Assembly (NCBI RefSeq): GCF_000382225.1
Contig: NZ_KB907801.1
Coordinates: forward strand, 62,001 to 126,000
Direction: 5' to 3'
From: Hymenobacter aerophilus DSM 13606
Lineage (GTDB): Bacteria; Bacteroidota; Bacteroidia; Cytophagales; Hymenobacteraceae
DNA length: 64,000 bases
Part shown: positions 1-8,289 of the stretch, in pieces
How the letters are laid out: every line of letters begins with the position of its first letter
Position numbering within the stretch: position 1 is the stretch's first letter
Notes under the pieces: model-generated
The model's input: only the letters and a program-made list of their open reading frames with translations
Told to the model about the DNA's origin: nothing
Databases searched by the model: none
Made by a program: the position numbers and the translations under genes

Positions 1-122
1 ACCGGCACCTTGGTGTACTGCACCAGTGAGTGGAGCAGGTTGGCCGGCATGCGCTCATCCACCGCATCCCAGTCGCCCGACTGGTACTTGAGGCGCACGA
101 AGGTGAAGGCGGCAGCGGGCAT
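1..122 (-). CDS. DUF4159-type protein, partial (N-terminal 40 residues)
   Basis: Only the first 40 codons lie in the window and the gene runs off the left edge. The start is ATG at 122. The visible protein begins MPAAAFTFVRLKYQSGDWDA and continues through a DERMPANLLHSL stretch and a QYTKV stretch. The pattern F-x-R-L-x-Y-x-S-G-D-W-D followed by N-L-L is what I know from the start of DUF4159 proteins, which have no assigned reaction. It lies 92 bases downstream of the small membrane protein on the same strand. The family call rests on a short piece. A search with the full gene would settle it. Confidence 0.6.
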   Translation of the reverse strand, partial: MPAAAFTFVRLKYQSGDWDAVDERMPANLLHSLVQYTKVP

Positions 123-214
123 GAGGGCAGGTTGGGAAGGCAATAATACGGGCCGTGAAGCAAGGAAACGCCCCCACCGCCGAAGTTGCATCCATATCCG
201 GCTTTCCGGCTGGT

Positions 215-631
215 TTATCTGCCGAAAATCAGCAGTGCCCCTACGGCCAGCAACTGCGCCCCTACAACCACCGCCTGCCGCCGCACCAGCTGCCGGGCCC
301 CGTACCAGCGGCTTTCCGGTGGGCGCGATGGTGGCGTAGGGCGACCCCGAAACTCAGCCAGCGCCGCGTCAAATTCGGCCGTAGCTTCGGGCTGCTCGTG
401 CAACAGGGCGAAGAACTCGGCATCGAGGGCCACGCGCCACGCGTAGTACTTGGCCAGCGCGGCCAGCAGCAAGGCGCCGACCAGCCCGACCACCACGCCT
501 GATTCCAGCGGCAGCAATGTTCGCCCCAAAGTGGCCAGCAGCAACACCGACGAGGCCCCATCGAACACCCGGCCGGCCCGCAAAAACCCCTGGGTTACGC
601 GGTAGATCATGGCGTTTTGGGTCTCAGGCAT
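215..631 (-). CDS. Small membrane protein at the end of the ynb-like operon
   Basis: A 138-residue protein I do not recognise. Hydrophobic stretches at about 27-42, 44-62 and 120-137 suggest three membrane segments. Between them lies a charged, acidic part (about 65-95) that is probably cytoplasmic. The start ATG (629-631) shares one base with the stop codon of the phosphatase gene upstream (TGATG), so the two are probably translationally coupled. That makes it the last gene of the lipid operon. No catalytic motif is visible. It may be an accessory subunit of the membrane enzymes encoded upstream, which is inference from position only. Confidence 0.6.
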   Translation of the reverse strand: MPETQNAMIYRVTQGFLRAGRVFDGASSVLLLATLGRTLLPLESGVVVGLVGALLLAALAKYYAWRVALDAEFFALLHEQPEATAEFDAALAEFRGRPTPPSRPPESRWYGARQLVRRQAVVVGAQLLAVGALLIFGR

Positions 632-1971
632 CAGCTTAGGGTGGGTTGAGATTCGACAGCCAAAGTGGCCTGATACGCGGCCAGTACTGCCAGATGCCGC
701 TCAGTAAGATGCACCTGGGGCCGGGCGGCCCGCAGCTGCGCTACGGCCTCGGCGGGCGTAGCGGCGCGGCCGGTAGCCAGCAGCCAGGCAGCCACTACCA
801 GCGCGCTCCGCGAGTAGCCCAGGGCGCAATGCACCAGTACCGGCCGGTGCGGCCACAGCCGGTGCAGCGCCGCTACGGCAGCCTGCAGCTCCTCTAAAGA
901 AGGCAGCACCAAATCCAGCAGCGGCACGCTCTGGTGGGGCCGGGCGCGGGCCGTTTTGCTGAGATTGAACTCGGCTGTGAGGTCGAGAACTGAACCGTAG
1001 GTGGGTGTGGGCCAGTCGGCGCGGCCGGGGGCGCGGCCCAGCCAGAGGCCGGGCAGCACCTCGGCCGCGGGCGCCTGCCGGCGCGTGAACAGGCGCGAGG
1101 AAATCCAGGCGCTCAGCCGGTAAGGGGCCAGCAACAGCCGGGCCGCGAAGCTCTGACGGCCATCGAGCTTCTGAAACACCGAGGCGCCCAGCCCAGCGTA
1201 GGCCAACCCCACAAGCAGCAGCGCCCCGGCCGGCCACAGCAGCAGCCAGCCCCAGCCGCCCAGGGCCGTAGCCGCGGCCAGCAGCACCGCCGCGCCCAGC
1301 CCGTAGCCAGCGGCCAGCCGGCGGCGCCAGGGCCGGTCGGCAGGCGCGCGTACCGGCTGCCAGGCCCGCGGGGCATCCGGAAAAAGATACAGGCAGCAAA
1401 CGCCCACCGCTGCGCCGGCTACGCCATCAATAAAATGATGCTGGAAGGTGGTGTAAACTGACAACGCAATCAACCCGAACCACACCGCCAGCAGCCCCCG
1501 CAACAGGCCCCGCGAGTGGCGCCAGTACACCAGCCCCACCAGCAGCGCCAGACTCACGTGCAATGAGGGCGCCTGGTTGTAAGGCTTATCGAACCCCGCC
1601 AGCACCTCAAACAGCCAGCCATTGAGCCCTGCCACGGCCGGCCGTACGAAGCTGAACTGCAGCGGAAACAGCAGAAACCCCAGCACCGACAGCGCGCTGG
1701 CACTCAGCAGGCGCCGGGCGTGGGCGTCCAATTCGGCCCGGCTGGCACACAGGAAAAGCGAGCCGGCATACAATGCATCGAGCGACATATACGGCACGAT
1801 AGTCCAGGCCCAGAACGGAATGCGGTGCTCCCAGCCGAACACCAGTGAACCAACGTGGCCCAGCTGACCCGTCCACCAGTTGGCCAGGCCGTAGGAGAGG
1901 AAGAAGAACGGCCCCAGCAGCAACAGCCACCCCAGCGCCCGCGGCCAGGGGCGGTTTCGGAAGAAGTGCAT
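631..1971 (-). CDS. ynbD: PAP2 - dual specificity phosphatase fusion (YnbD-like)
   Basis: A 446-residue membrane protein with two phosphatase modules. The N-terminal part has about six hydrophobic helices and PAP2-type motifs: PSLHVS near 135-140 and HHFID near 178-182. This is the lipid phosphatase / inositolphosphotransferase pattern. The C-terminal part is a cysteine phosphatase with the P-loop HCALGYSRS (Cys382, Arg388). This architecture matches E. coli YnbD. Together with the three genes upstream it forms a ynbABCD-like set. I start at ATG 1971 (MHFFRNRPW). The frame stays open to 2142, but that stretch runs through an intergenic palindrome and has no sensible protein features. Likely role: dephosphorylating a membrane lipid product of the operon. 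The substrate is unknown. Confidence 0.85.
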   Translation of the reverse strand: MHFFRNRPWPRALGWLLLLGPFFFLSYGLANWWTGQLGHVGSLVFGWEHRIPFWAWTIVPYMSLDALYAGSLFLCASRAELDAHARRLLSASALSVLGFLLFPLQFSFVRPAVAGLNGWLFEVLAGFDKPYNQAPSLHVSLALLVGLVYWRHSRGLLRGLLAVWFGLIALSVYTTFQHHFIDGVAGAAVGVCCLYLFPDAPRAWQPVRAPADRPWRRRLAAGYGLGAAVLLAAATALGGWGWLLLWPAGALLLVGLAYAGLGASVFQKLDGRQSFAARLLLAPYRLSAWISSRLFTRRQAPAAEVLPGLWLGRAPGRADWPTPTYGSVLDLTAEFNLSKTARARPHQSVPLLDLVLPSLEELQAAVAALHRLWPHRPVLVHCALGYSRSALVVAAWLLATGRAATPAEAVAQLRAARPQVHLTERHLAVLAAYQATLAVESQPTLS

Positions 1972-1992
1972 AAAGGGTGTCTGAACGGTTTT

Positions 1993-2058
1993 GCGCAGAG
2001 GGTTTCGCAGAGGTACGCAGTGAACTTTCTCCGCGTACCTCTGCGAAACCCTCTGCGC
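1993..2058. repeat. Perfect 26-bp inverted repeat (GCGCAGAGGG family)
   Basis: Arms at 1993-2018 and 2033-2058 are exact reverse complements around a 14-base loop. The element sits between the ynbC-like and ynbD-like genes, which read in the same direction. A further CTCTGCG copy follows at once (2060-2068). It lacks a clear T-tract, so it is more likely an interspersed palindrome than a strong terminator. Confidence 0.9.
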
Positions 2059-2086
2059 TCCTCTGCGGAAAAGATATTGGGTCCTG

Positions 2087-3913
2087 TTACTCTGCCGAAA
2101 CCGCTGCTTCCGCAGCTTCAGCAGGCACTGCTGCTGCTTCACCTACCCGCCGGGCGATGGACACCGTGAAGATGCCCCACTGGTCGGTCAGTTGGTCGAG
2201 CTTCTCGAAGCCGGCCTGGGCTACCAACTCGTCCATTTCGGCCTGCACGCGGCGGCGCATCACCCAGGCGCCGTTGTCGCGGTGGCTGGTAAGCGAGCGG
2301 GCAATCATTTCGAGCTGGGGGTGCCAGGGCTGATTGGTGTAGAGCAGGTAACCGCCCGGTGCCACGGCCCCGGCCAGCCCGGCCAGCGACCGGCGCACCA
2401 AGTCGTTATCGGCGAACAGCTCGTAGAGGCCCGACACGATAGCCAGGGTTGGGCGGGGCTGCAAAGCGGCCAAATCAGCCGCGTCGAAGGCGTCGCCCTC
2501 CTCAAACCGGGCAACGCTGGCCAGGCCCTGCTCGGCAATCAGGCGGCGGCCGTCGGCTACGTTGGCGGGGCTGTAGTCGCGCAGCAGGATTTGCTCAACC
2601 TGGCCGGGGTGCCGGGCGGCGGCGGCCAGCGCGTAGCGGCCGTGGCCGGCGGCAATATCGAGCAGGCGCACCGGCTGGCCCGAGTCGCGCAGCAGGGCTA
2701 TGGCCCGGCCGATGAGCTGCTCCAGATGAATGCGGCGGATGCGGATGCCGCGCCAGCCGATGCTGTCGAGAAACACGCCGTCCACGATCCGGCCGATGGG
2801 TGTGAGGCCCTGGCGGCGGTTCTGGTACACGTAATCGAGGGTGCTGCCCGAGTCGAAGCCGGTGGCCAGCCCGTTTTTGATGCCTTTGGAAAACCGGCCG
2901 CCCACCTTAATCCAGAACCGTCCCAGGGCCCAGTACAGCCGGGCCAGGGCCGAGCCGGCGGGCTGGCTCAGCTGGTCGAATTCGGCTTTGGTGAAGCCCT
3001 GCCGGTGAGCATCGAGCAGGGTCAGGGGCCGGGCCGGGGCCTCGGCGAAAACCCGCTCGATGAACTTGCGAGCCAGCGCAATAGGCTTGGCGCGGCCCAG
3101 CTCGCCCAGCGTGTCGTGGCGAAAGCCGGGGAAGCGGTGGATTTCCTTGATGGGGCTGCTCAGGTTGCCAAAAAAGCGGTCCTGGGGTTCCTCGTACACC
3201 ACCTGGTCGTCGCCCGAAATCAGGATTTGGGCGGGCACGTGGATGGCGGCGGCATCGGCCACCACGCGCTGGCCGGCGTCGGCCACATCGAGCAGGATGT
3301 TGGCCGCAATGGGCCGGGTAATCAGCGAATCAGCTTCGTAGGTGGCCAGGCGGGCGGGGTCCTGGGTGAGCTGGGTGGGCTTCACGTACGACTTCACGAA
3401 GTAGTTACCGCGCACCGCGTACAGCAGCCGCAGCCCCGCCAGCGCCCCCGGCACAATGAGGTTGATGCTAAAGGCCGGGGCCGCCAGCACCATGCCGCGC
3501 AGCCGGGGCGCGTAGTCGTGCACCCAGGTGGCCAGCGTCACGGCCCCGAAGCTCTGCCCCACGGCTACGATATTCTCCAGCGCAATGCCGTGGGTCTGGC
3601 CGATGTGGCGCATGAACTCGTCCACGTCTTTCACCAGCACGCCGTAGTTTTCGGCCGCCCCCCGCTCGCCATCCGACAGGCCCAGGCCGCGCGCATCCCA
3701 GGCAAAAAAATCGAAGCCCGGCAGGCCAAACTCGTCGGCCAGATGGGCCATGCGCCCGCCGTGCTCGTGCCCTCGATGGAACAGCACCACGGCCCGGCGC
3801 GGACCATCAGCCGGCTCGGTGGCCGGCCAGTGCCGGTAGAACAGGTCAGCGTTATCAAACGACGAAAAACGGCGCTCCTCGCAGGGGCGGGCGGTGGCGT
3901 AGGTGGGCTGCAT
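2087..3913 (-). CDS. ynbC: Alpha/beta hydrolase - SAM methyltransferase fusion (YnbC-like)
   Basis: A 608-residue soluble-looking protein with two enzymes in one chain. Residues 1-300 are a serine hydrolase of the lysophospholipase/S33 type: an HRGHEHGGR oxyanion-region motif near 46-54 and the nucleophile elbow GQSFG with Ser121. From about 405 there is a class I methyltransferase: motif I LLDIAAGHGR near 417-426, followed by an acidic residue, and a late APGGYLLYTNQPW strand. E. coli YnbC has the same order of domains. Starting at ATG 3913, it ends with an Ala-rich tail. Position in the operon suggests it acts on a phospholipid or its head group (acyl removal plus methylation), but no substrate is known. 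Confidence 0.88.
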   Translation of the reverse strand: MQPTYATARPCEERRFSSFDNADLFYRHWPATEPADGPRRAVVLFHRGHEHGGRMAHLADEFGLPGFDFFAWDARGLGLSDGERGAAENYGVLVKDVDEFMRHIGQTHGIALENIVAVGQSFGAVTLATWVHDYAPRLRGMVLAAPAFSINLIVPGALAGLRLLYAVRGNYFVKSYVKPTQLTQDPARLATYEADSLITRPIAANILLDVADAGQRVVADAAAIHVPAQILISGDDQVVYEEPQDRFFGNLSSPIKEIHRFPGFRHDTLGELGRAKPIALARKFIERVFAEAPARPLTLLDAHRQGFTKAEFDQLSQPAGSALARLYWALGRFWIKVGGRFSKGIKNGLATGFDSGSTLDYVYQNRRQGLTPIGRIVDGVFLDSIGWRGIRIRRIHLEQLIGRAIALLRDSGQPVRLLDIAAGHGRYALAAAARHPGQVEQILLRDYSPANVADGRRLIAEQGLASVARFEEGDAFDAADLAALQPRPTLAIVSGLYELFADNDLVRRSLAGLAGAVAPGGYLLYTNQPWHPQLEMIARSLTSHRDNGAWVMRRRVQAEMDELVAQAGFEKLDQLTDQWGIFTVSIARRVGEAAAVPAEAAEAAVSAE

Positions 3914-3962
3914 GGCTATCAGGGCTTAGGAGTTAGGAACTTAGGGATTAGGGAAAGAGGTA

Positions 3963-4066
3963 GTCATGCTGAGTGAAGCGGAGCGCAGTCGAAGCATCTC
4001 TACCGCTATGCTTATCCTGTCGACTGCAACGAAGCGGTGGAGATGCTTCGACAAGCTCAGCATGAC
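3963..4066. repeat. Interspersed palindrome, GTCATGCTGAG type
   Basis: An imperfect inverted repeat that begins GTCATGCTGAG (3963-3973) and ends CTCAGCATGAC (4056-4066). The inner arms carry CGAAGCATCTC and GAGATGCTTCG. It fills the gap between the PlsC-type and YnbC-like genes. It is one of ten copies in the window sharing the same 11-base ends apart from one variable base. The other close copy is at 38349-38462. Confidence 0.85.
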
Positions 4067-4794
4067 ACGTTTTTTGTGAATTCTTCTGATTTTTCTTCTG
4101 CTCCAGACTGGTCTTCATCTTCCTCCGCGGGTGCCGGTGGCGCTACTTTGCCGCGCAGATACTCGAAGGCGTTGCGCAGCGAAACCAGGAAATCGGCCTT
4201 ATCGGGGAGTAGCGGCACGGGCTGGCCCACGGCTACTTTCACCTGGAAAGGCACCGGCACGAAACTGCCGCGGGGCAGCGCGCGGCCCAATCCGTGCATG
4301 AATACCGGCACGATGGGCACCTCGGGAAAGCGCCGGGCCAGGTGCCAGATGCCGGGCTTGAGTTCGGCCAGCTGCTCGGGCTGCCCGCGCGTGCCTTCGG
4401 GGAAGATGAGCAGAATTTGGCCGGCTTCCAGGGCCCGGTAGCACGCTGAGAGCGGGTCGGCTTCGCCCTTCTGGGCCCCGCCGCGCACAATTGGTAGGAT
4501 GCCCACGAAGTTGCGGGCCAGCCACTCAAACCACTTCACTTTGCAGAAGTAGTCGGCGGCGGCGGCCGGCCGCACCCGCGGTACGCTCAGGAAGGGAAAC
4601 AAGGAGAGCAGGACCATGAAATCGAGGTGGCTGTTGTGGTTGGCTACCACAATGGCCGGGCCCTGGGCGGGCAGTCGCTCGCGGTGCCGCACCCGTAACC
4701 CCAGCCCCAGCAGCACCAGCGGGTAGGCCACGAACAGCATAAACAGCCACCGCAACACCGCTTGACCAGCTTTCAGGAGGGGAGTGGTGGGCAT
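4057..4794 (-). CDS. 1-acyl-sn-glycerol-3-phosphate acyltransferase (PlsC family)
   Basis: A 245-residue acyltransferase. It has the HX4D motif (His53, Asp58 in ANHNSHLDF) and the phosphate-binding FPEGTR motif at 131-136. These are the two hallmarks of PlsC enzymes, which acylate lysophosphatidate to phosphatidate at the membrane. A hydrophobic N-terminal segment (about 14-34) would anchor it. The last 25 residues are acidic and lysine-rich. Its stop codon lies inside the palindrome that follows. Between the CdsA-like and YnbC-like genes it would supply phosphatidic acid for the operon. E. coli ynbABCD has no such gene, so this looks like a lineage-specific addition. Confidence 0.88.
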   Translation of the reverse strand: MPTTPLLKAGQAVLRWLFMLFVAYPLVLLGLGLRVRHRERLPAQGPAIVVANHNSHLDFMVLLSLFPFLSVPRVRPAAAADYFCKVKWFEWLARNFVGILPIVRGGAQKGEADPLSACYRALEAGQILLIFPEGTRGQPEQLAELKPGIWHLARRFPEVPIVPVFMHGLGRALPRGSFVPVPFQVKVAVGQPVPLLPDKADFLVSLRNAFEYLRGKVAPPAPAEEDEDQSGAEEKSEEFTKNVSC

Positions 4795-4841
4795 TTGGTT
4801 GAGGAGCTAGGGGACTGGGAATGAGAAGCCAAGTACAGTCT

Positions 4842-4938
4842 GTCATTCTGAGCGCAGCGAAGAATCTCGCGTGCAATGGTAACCTTACTGTGAGGATATA
4901 CTTCAGCACGCGAGATTCTTCGCTGCGCTCAGAATGAC
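4842..4938. repeat. Perfect 33-bp inverted repeat, GTCATTCTGAG type
   Basis: Arms 4842-4874 and 4906-4938 are exact reverse complements with a 31-base spacer. It lies between the CdsA-like and PlsC-like genes, both on the minus strand. Same family as 5931-6027, 16182-16285, 41221-41321 and 45362-45510. Confidence 0.92.
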
Positions 4939-4957
4939 AAATGGTGGCCTGAGTCCT

Positions 4958-5890
4958 TCAATAATAGAAGTAATAGATGAAGTGGAAGAACAGCGGGGCA
5001 GTGTAAGTAAGGGAGTCGAGCCGGTCGAGGGCGCCGCCGTGGCCGGGCAGCAGGCGGCCGGAGTCCTTCACGCCGATGTCGCGCTTGATGGCCGATATCA
5101 CCACGTCGCCGGTGAAGCCGCAGAGGCTGATGAGCAGGCCCGCCAGCACCGCGTCGCGCGCGCTGAACGGCGTAAGCCAGGGCGCCAGCAGCCAGGCCAG
5201 CAGCGTGGTAGTGAGGATGCCGCCGAGCAGGCCTTCGAGGGTTTTGTTGGGGCTCACGCGGGGCGCAATGGCGCGGCGGCCCAGCAGCTTGCCCCACAGG
5301 AATTGCGCCACGTCGTTTAGTTGGGTGAGCACGAGCAGGTAGAACACCAGTAGCTCGCCGCGCACCGGCCCGTGGGCGCCGGCGTGTTCGGGTAAGGCCA
5401 GCAAATAAGCTAGATGACTGATGCTGAAAACGGTCGTCATCAGGCCCCAGTGCAGGGTGCCGGCGGCCCGCAAAAAGCCCCGGGTTTCGCCGGCCACCAC
5501 CATGCGCAGGGGTAGCAGCAGGAATACATACACCGGAATAAAGATGATGAACATGCCGTACCAGGCCATGTGCACCCACAGGTACTGCACCGGAATGGCC
5601 AGATAGGCCAGCAGCAGCGTAGGGTTGTCGGCGGGCCGCGTCGGCACCAGCGACACGAATTCCTTGAAGCCCAGATAACTCACGAAAGCCGTCAGGCCCA
5701 GCGCCACCAGCGGGTCGAAGCTCAGGGCCAGAAACAGCAGCCCCGCCAGCCACCACCACGTCTGAATCCGCAGCTTCACCGACGTGTAGCTGCGCTCCGG
5801 CTGCCGCCGAATCAGCAGCGCCGTAACGGCCGAGGCCACTACCAGCAGCGCCAGAATTCCCCCGAAAGCATACGCCAGAATGCCGTGCAT
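4958..5890 (-). CDS. ynbB: Phosphatidate cytidylyltransferase (CdsA/YnbB-like)
   Basis: A 310-residue, very hydrophobic protein with about eight membrane helices. Near the C-terminus (about 262-290) it carries the cytidylyltransferase signature: SAIKRDIGVKDSG followed by PGHGGALDRLDS. This matches S-x3-KR-x4-KD-x5-PGHGG-x2-DR-x-D. These enzymes turn phosphatidate and CTP into CDP-diacylglycerol at the inner membrane. Length is somewhat above the typical 270-285. It sits directly between a CDP-alcohol phosphatidyltransferase and an acyltransferase, as expected for a self-contained phospholipid branch. Whether this is the only CdsA of the cell or a second, dedicated copy like YnbB cannot be told from the window. 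Confidence 0.9.
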   Translation of the reverse strand: MHGILAYAFGGILALLVVASAVTALLIRRQPERSYTSVKLRIQTWWWLAGLLFLALSFDPLVALGLTAFVSYLGFKEFVSLVPTRPADNPTLLLAYLAIPVQYLWVHMAWYGMFIIFIPVYVFLLLPLRMVVAGETRGFLRAAGTLHWGLMTTVFSISHLAYLLALPEHAGAHGPVRGELLVFYLLVLTQLNDVAQFLWGKLLGRRAIAPRVSPNKTLEGLLGGILTTTLLAWLLAPWLTPFSARDAVLAGLLISLCGFTGDVVISAIKRDIGVKDSGRLLPGHGGALDRLDSLTYTAPLFFHFIYYFYY

Positions 5891-5930
5891 ATTTTAGCGG
5901 TGATGAGGTGAGGGGTGAGAAGTGAGAGGA

Positions 5931-6027
5931 ACGTCATTCAGAGCGAAGCGAAGAATCTCGCCAGGGGCCGACAGGGTGTCGTTTCGATGTCAGCCCGCGA
6001 GATTCTTCGCTTCGCTCTGAATGACGT
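5931..6027. repeat. Perfect 30-bp inverted repeat, GTCATTCAGAG type
   Basis: Arms 5931-5960 and 5998-6027 are exact reverse complements. The element separates the CDP-alcohol transferase and CdsA-like genes. The outer arm carries CATTCAGAG rather than CATTCTGAG, a variant shared with 41221-41321. Confidence 0.92.
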
Positions 6028-6049
6028 CCCTCCACTGACAACTGACACC

Positions 6050-6646
6050 TTACCCCAACGCCTTGCGGGCGCGGTTGAAGCAGGTGAGCAGCAACAGTAG
6101 CGCTAGGGCCCCGAAGAGGTAGTTGAGGAAGGGCCCGACCGGCAGCCCCAGGCCCACGGCCAGCGCCAGGGCGCCGAATACTACGGCCCGGTCGCTTTTG
6201 CCGGCGGGGCCCTCGTAGCGGCGTTCCGTGCCCACCACCTGGCCCAGCACCCCCACAAATTCGGTGAGCACCGCCAGCACCACCACCAGGCCCACCAGGG
6301 CCGCCGACGAGCCCGGCAGCAGGGCAAAGGGCGCGTACAGGGCCGCATCGGACACCACGTCGCCGGTTTCGTTGAGGATGGCGCCGATGCGGCTTTGCTG
6401 GTTGAACTCGCGGGCCAGTAGGCCGTCGATGGCGTTGAGGGCCATGCGCAGCAGCAGAAACACGGGCAGCAACCCCCAGGCCCAGCGGCTGCCGGGAGCC
6501 AGCCATAGCCAGCCGCCGTAAGCCACCGAAGCTGCCGCGGCGGCCACCGTTACGGCGTTAGCCGTAATGCCGGCGCGGTGCAGGCCCGCCAATACCGGCC
6601 GCAGCAACTGCTGGAAAAGGGGCTTGAGTTGGTAGATAGAAGGCAT
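6050..6646 (-). CDS. ynbA: CDP-alcohol phosphatidyltransferase (YnbA-like)
   Basis: A 198-residue membrane enzyme, first gene of the ynb-like operon. It carries the CDP-alcohol transferase signature DGLLAR, eight residues, then GAILNETGD. The family pattern is DG-x2-AR-x8-G-x3-D-x3-D, so the third aspartate is an asparagine here. I believe this N-E-x-G-D variant occurs in other YnbA-type proteins, but that needs an alignment. The enzyme would replace the CMP of CDP-diacylglycerol with an alcohol head group. I chose ATG 6646 (MPSIYQLKP). The frame is open to 6775, but that extra part is polar and has no family features. The alcohol substrate is unknown. Confidence 0.82.
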   Translation of the reverse strand: MPSIYQLKPLFQQLLRPVLAGLHRAGITANAVTVAAAAASVAYGGWLWLAPGSRWAWGLLPVFLLLRMALNAIDGLLAREFNQQSRIGAILNETGDVVSDAALYAPFALLPGSSAALVGLVVVLAVLTEFVGVLGQVVGTERRYEGPAGKSDRAVVFGALALAVGLGLPVGPFLNYLFGALALLLLLTCFNRARKALG

Positions 6647-6889
6647 GGCGGAAGATAGGGAACCCAGCGCCGCTTGCACGGCTACCAGGTAGGAAGGCTG
6701 TGCAAAAGTGCTGCAACGCCAGTCTGCATACAAAGTAGAAAGGCTGTTGCGCAGACTTCTGAAACGTGGATTCAATCCGGTGAAAACGCCCTATATATTA
6801 CTCAGGCTGTAAAAATCGACAACTCTATCAGACTTTACATAGATGCTTTCAGAGAGAGTAGAAAGTCCCCCTCACCCACCGAAAGCTCG
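6647..6889. other. AT-richer leader/promoter region of the ynb-like operon
   Basis: No gene is visible between the CDP-alcohol transferase start and the terminator of the TldE gene. The stretch 6780-6860 is clearly richer in A and T than its surroundings. On the minus strand a TACTTTG heptamer (6731-6737) resembles the Bacteroidota -7 element, but no TTG box was found at the usual distance. The operon promoter is probably somewhere here. Confidence 0.4.
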
Positions 6890-6922
6890 AAAGCCCATCC
6901 GGCAACCTGCCAGACGGGCTTT
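6890..6922. terminator. Terminator-like hairpin after the TldE gene
   Basis: AAAGCCC (6890-6896) pairs with GGGCTTT (6916-6922), with an inner GGCA/TGCC pair. It lies 31 bases past the stop codon of the minus-strand TldE gene. The T-run is better on the plus strand, so strength for the TldE transcript is uncertain. Confidence 0.55.
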
Positions 6923-6952
6923 TGAATAGCGAAATCAATTCAACCTCAGCGC

Positions 6953-8278
6953 TTATACCGCGTCCGAGAGGCTGGTAAACGTGAAGTCGCGAATCTTCAA
7001 CGGGGGCACGAGGTTGCCACCGATGCGCACCGGGCGGCCGATGGCCTCCACGTTGTTGAGCATGATGACCGGCGACTCGTTGAAGCGGAAGTTTTTGATG
7101 GGAAACTTGATCTGACCGTTTTCGATGTAGAACGTACCGTCGCGCGTCAGGCCGGTGTAGAGCAGCGTCTGCGGGTCCACGTCGCGGATGTACCACAGGC
7201 GCGTGACCAGGATGCCTTTGGCGGTGCCTTTGATCAGGTCCTGCACGCTTTGGGTGCCACCTTCCATAATCCAGTTGCCGGGGAAAGCCGTGGCGGGCTT
7301 GCCGCTTTTCTGGCCCCAGTAGCGCGAGTAGTAGAGGTTGGAAACTTTCCCCTTGTCCACCCAGGTCATGCGCTTCACGGGCAGGCCCTCGCCATCGAAC
7401 ACGCCGCTGGGCACCTCGGCATTCAAGGGGTCGGAGTAGATGGTGATGCGCTCATCGAAGAGCTTGTCGCCGAGGCGGTTTCCTCCGCCCTTCTTGCTCA
7501 GAAACGAGCGGCCCTCGTCGGCTTCGCGGGCCCCGAGGCTGTACATGAGGTTGTTGAGCAGCCCTTCATCCGAAGCCAGCGCGGCAGGCTCCAGAATGAC
7601 GGTGTACTTGCCGGGCTCCAGGGCCTTGGCGTTGCGCGAACCGGCCGCTTTGTCGGCCGCCAGCTGGGTCAGGTTTTTGGCGCTGAACTTACTGGCGTCG
7701 GTGTAGTCGGCCGTGGCGTAGCCCGAGCCCGTGCCGTCGGGCGTGCGCACCGTGATGCTGAAATCGACGTTGGTGCTCTGCTGGTAGGCCTCCAGGCCCT
7801 TGTTGTTGCGCAGGGCCTGAAAGTAGGCGCCGTCTTCGAGGTAGCCGGCGGCCGTCAGGTTCTTGGCCGCGCACAGCGCAATACTGTCGCCGGCCGCCTG
7901 GGCCCGGAAATCGGGCGTGATGGCGGCGGTGCTGGCGGCGTAGGCCGTGGGCGTGAGGTACTGCTGGGGCCCGAGCAGGGGCATGTACTCGGCGTCTTCG
8001 GGGGCGAGGCGGGCAATTTCCTCGGCCCGCTGCACGCAGCGGCGCAGCGTGGCATCGTCGAACTCGTTGCAGGTGGCAATGCCCGAGCGTTTGCCAAACC
8101 GCGCTTCCACGGCCAGACTCACGTTGTCGGTGGCGCCGGCCGTGCTCACCGAGTTGCGGGCGTAGCGCACGTTGCCGGTGGTGCGCCCGCTCAGGTTGGC
8201 TTGGCACTCATCAGCTTTACTGAATCCCAGCACCTTTTTCAGGATGGCCTGGGCTTCGTCTTTGGAAAGGATAGCCAT
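6953..8278 (-). CDS. tldE: TldE/PmbA-family protein, copy A
   Basis: A 441-residue member of the TldD/PmbA (TldE) family. In E. coli, TldD and TldE form a heterodimeric protease that trims microcin precursors and the antitoxin CcdA, and TldD holds the zinc. This copy lacks the HExxxH motif, as expected for the TldE partner. It shares long stretches with copy B at 10207-11541, such as GILVTRLWYIR, LLYTGLTRDGTFYIENGQIK and PPLKIRDFTFTSLSDAV at the end. It has no signal peptide (MAILSKDEAQAILKK). It is the downstream gene of the pair with TldD copy A. Substrate unknown. Confidence 0.88.
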   Translation of the reverse strand: MAILSKDEAQAILKKVLGFSKADECQANLSGRTTGNVRYARNSVSTAGATDNVSLAVEARFGKRSGIATCNEFDDATLRRCVQRAEEIARLAPEDAEYMPLLGPQQYLTPTAYAASTAAITPDFRAQAAGDSIALCAAKNLTAAGYLEDGAYFQALRNNKGLEAYQQSTNVDFSITVRTPDGTGSGYATADYTDASKFSAKNLTQLAADKAAGSRNAKALEPGKYTVILEPAALASDEGLLNNLMYSLGAREADEGRSFLSKKGGGNRLGDKLFDERITIYSDPLNAEVPSGVFDGEGLPVKRMTWVDKGKVSNLYYSRYWGQKSGKPATAFPGNWIMEGGTQSVQDLIKGTAKGILVTRLWYIRDVDPQTLLYTGLTRDGTFYIENGQIKFPIKNFRFNESPVIMLNNVEAIGRPVRIGGNLVPPLKIRDFTFTSLSDAV

Positions 8279-8289
8279 GGTTTTTATTT

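Noticed and set aside
2192..3976. 594-residue open frame on the plus strand over the YnbC-like gene
   Set aside because: It mirrors a clear two-domain enzyme on the other strand, has no recognisable motif, and long antisense frames are expected at this GC content. The same holds for frames at 10153-11637, 16456-17934 and 48708-50303.
3963..4066. tRNA or other structured RNA gene
   Set aside because: The fold is a single long hairpin with copies across the window and no cloverleaf, anticodon arm or CCA end. The same applies to the other palindromes.
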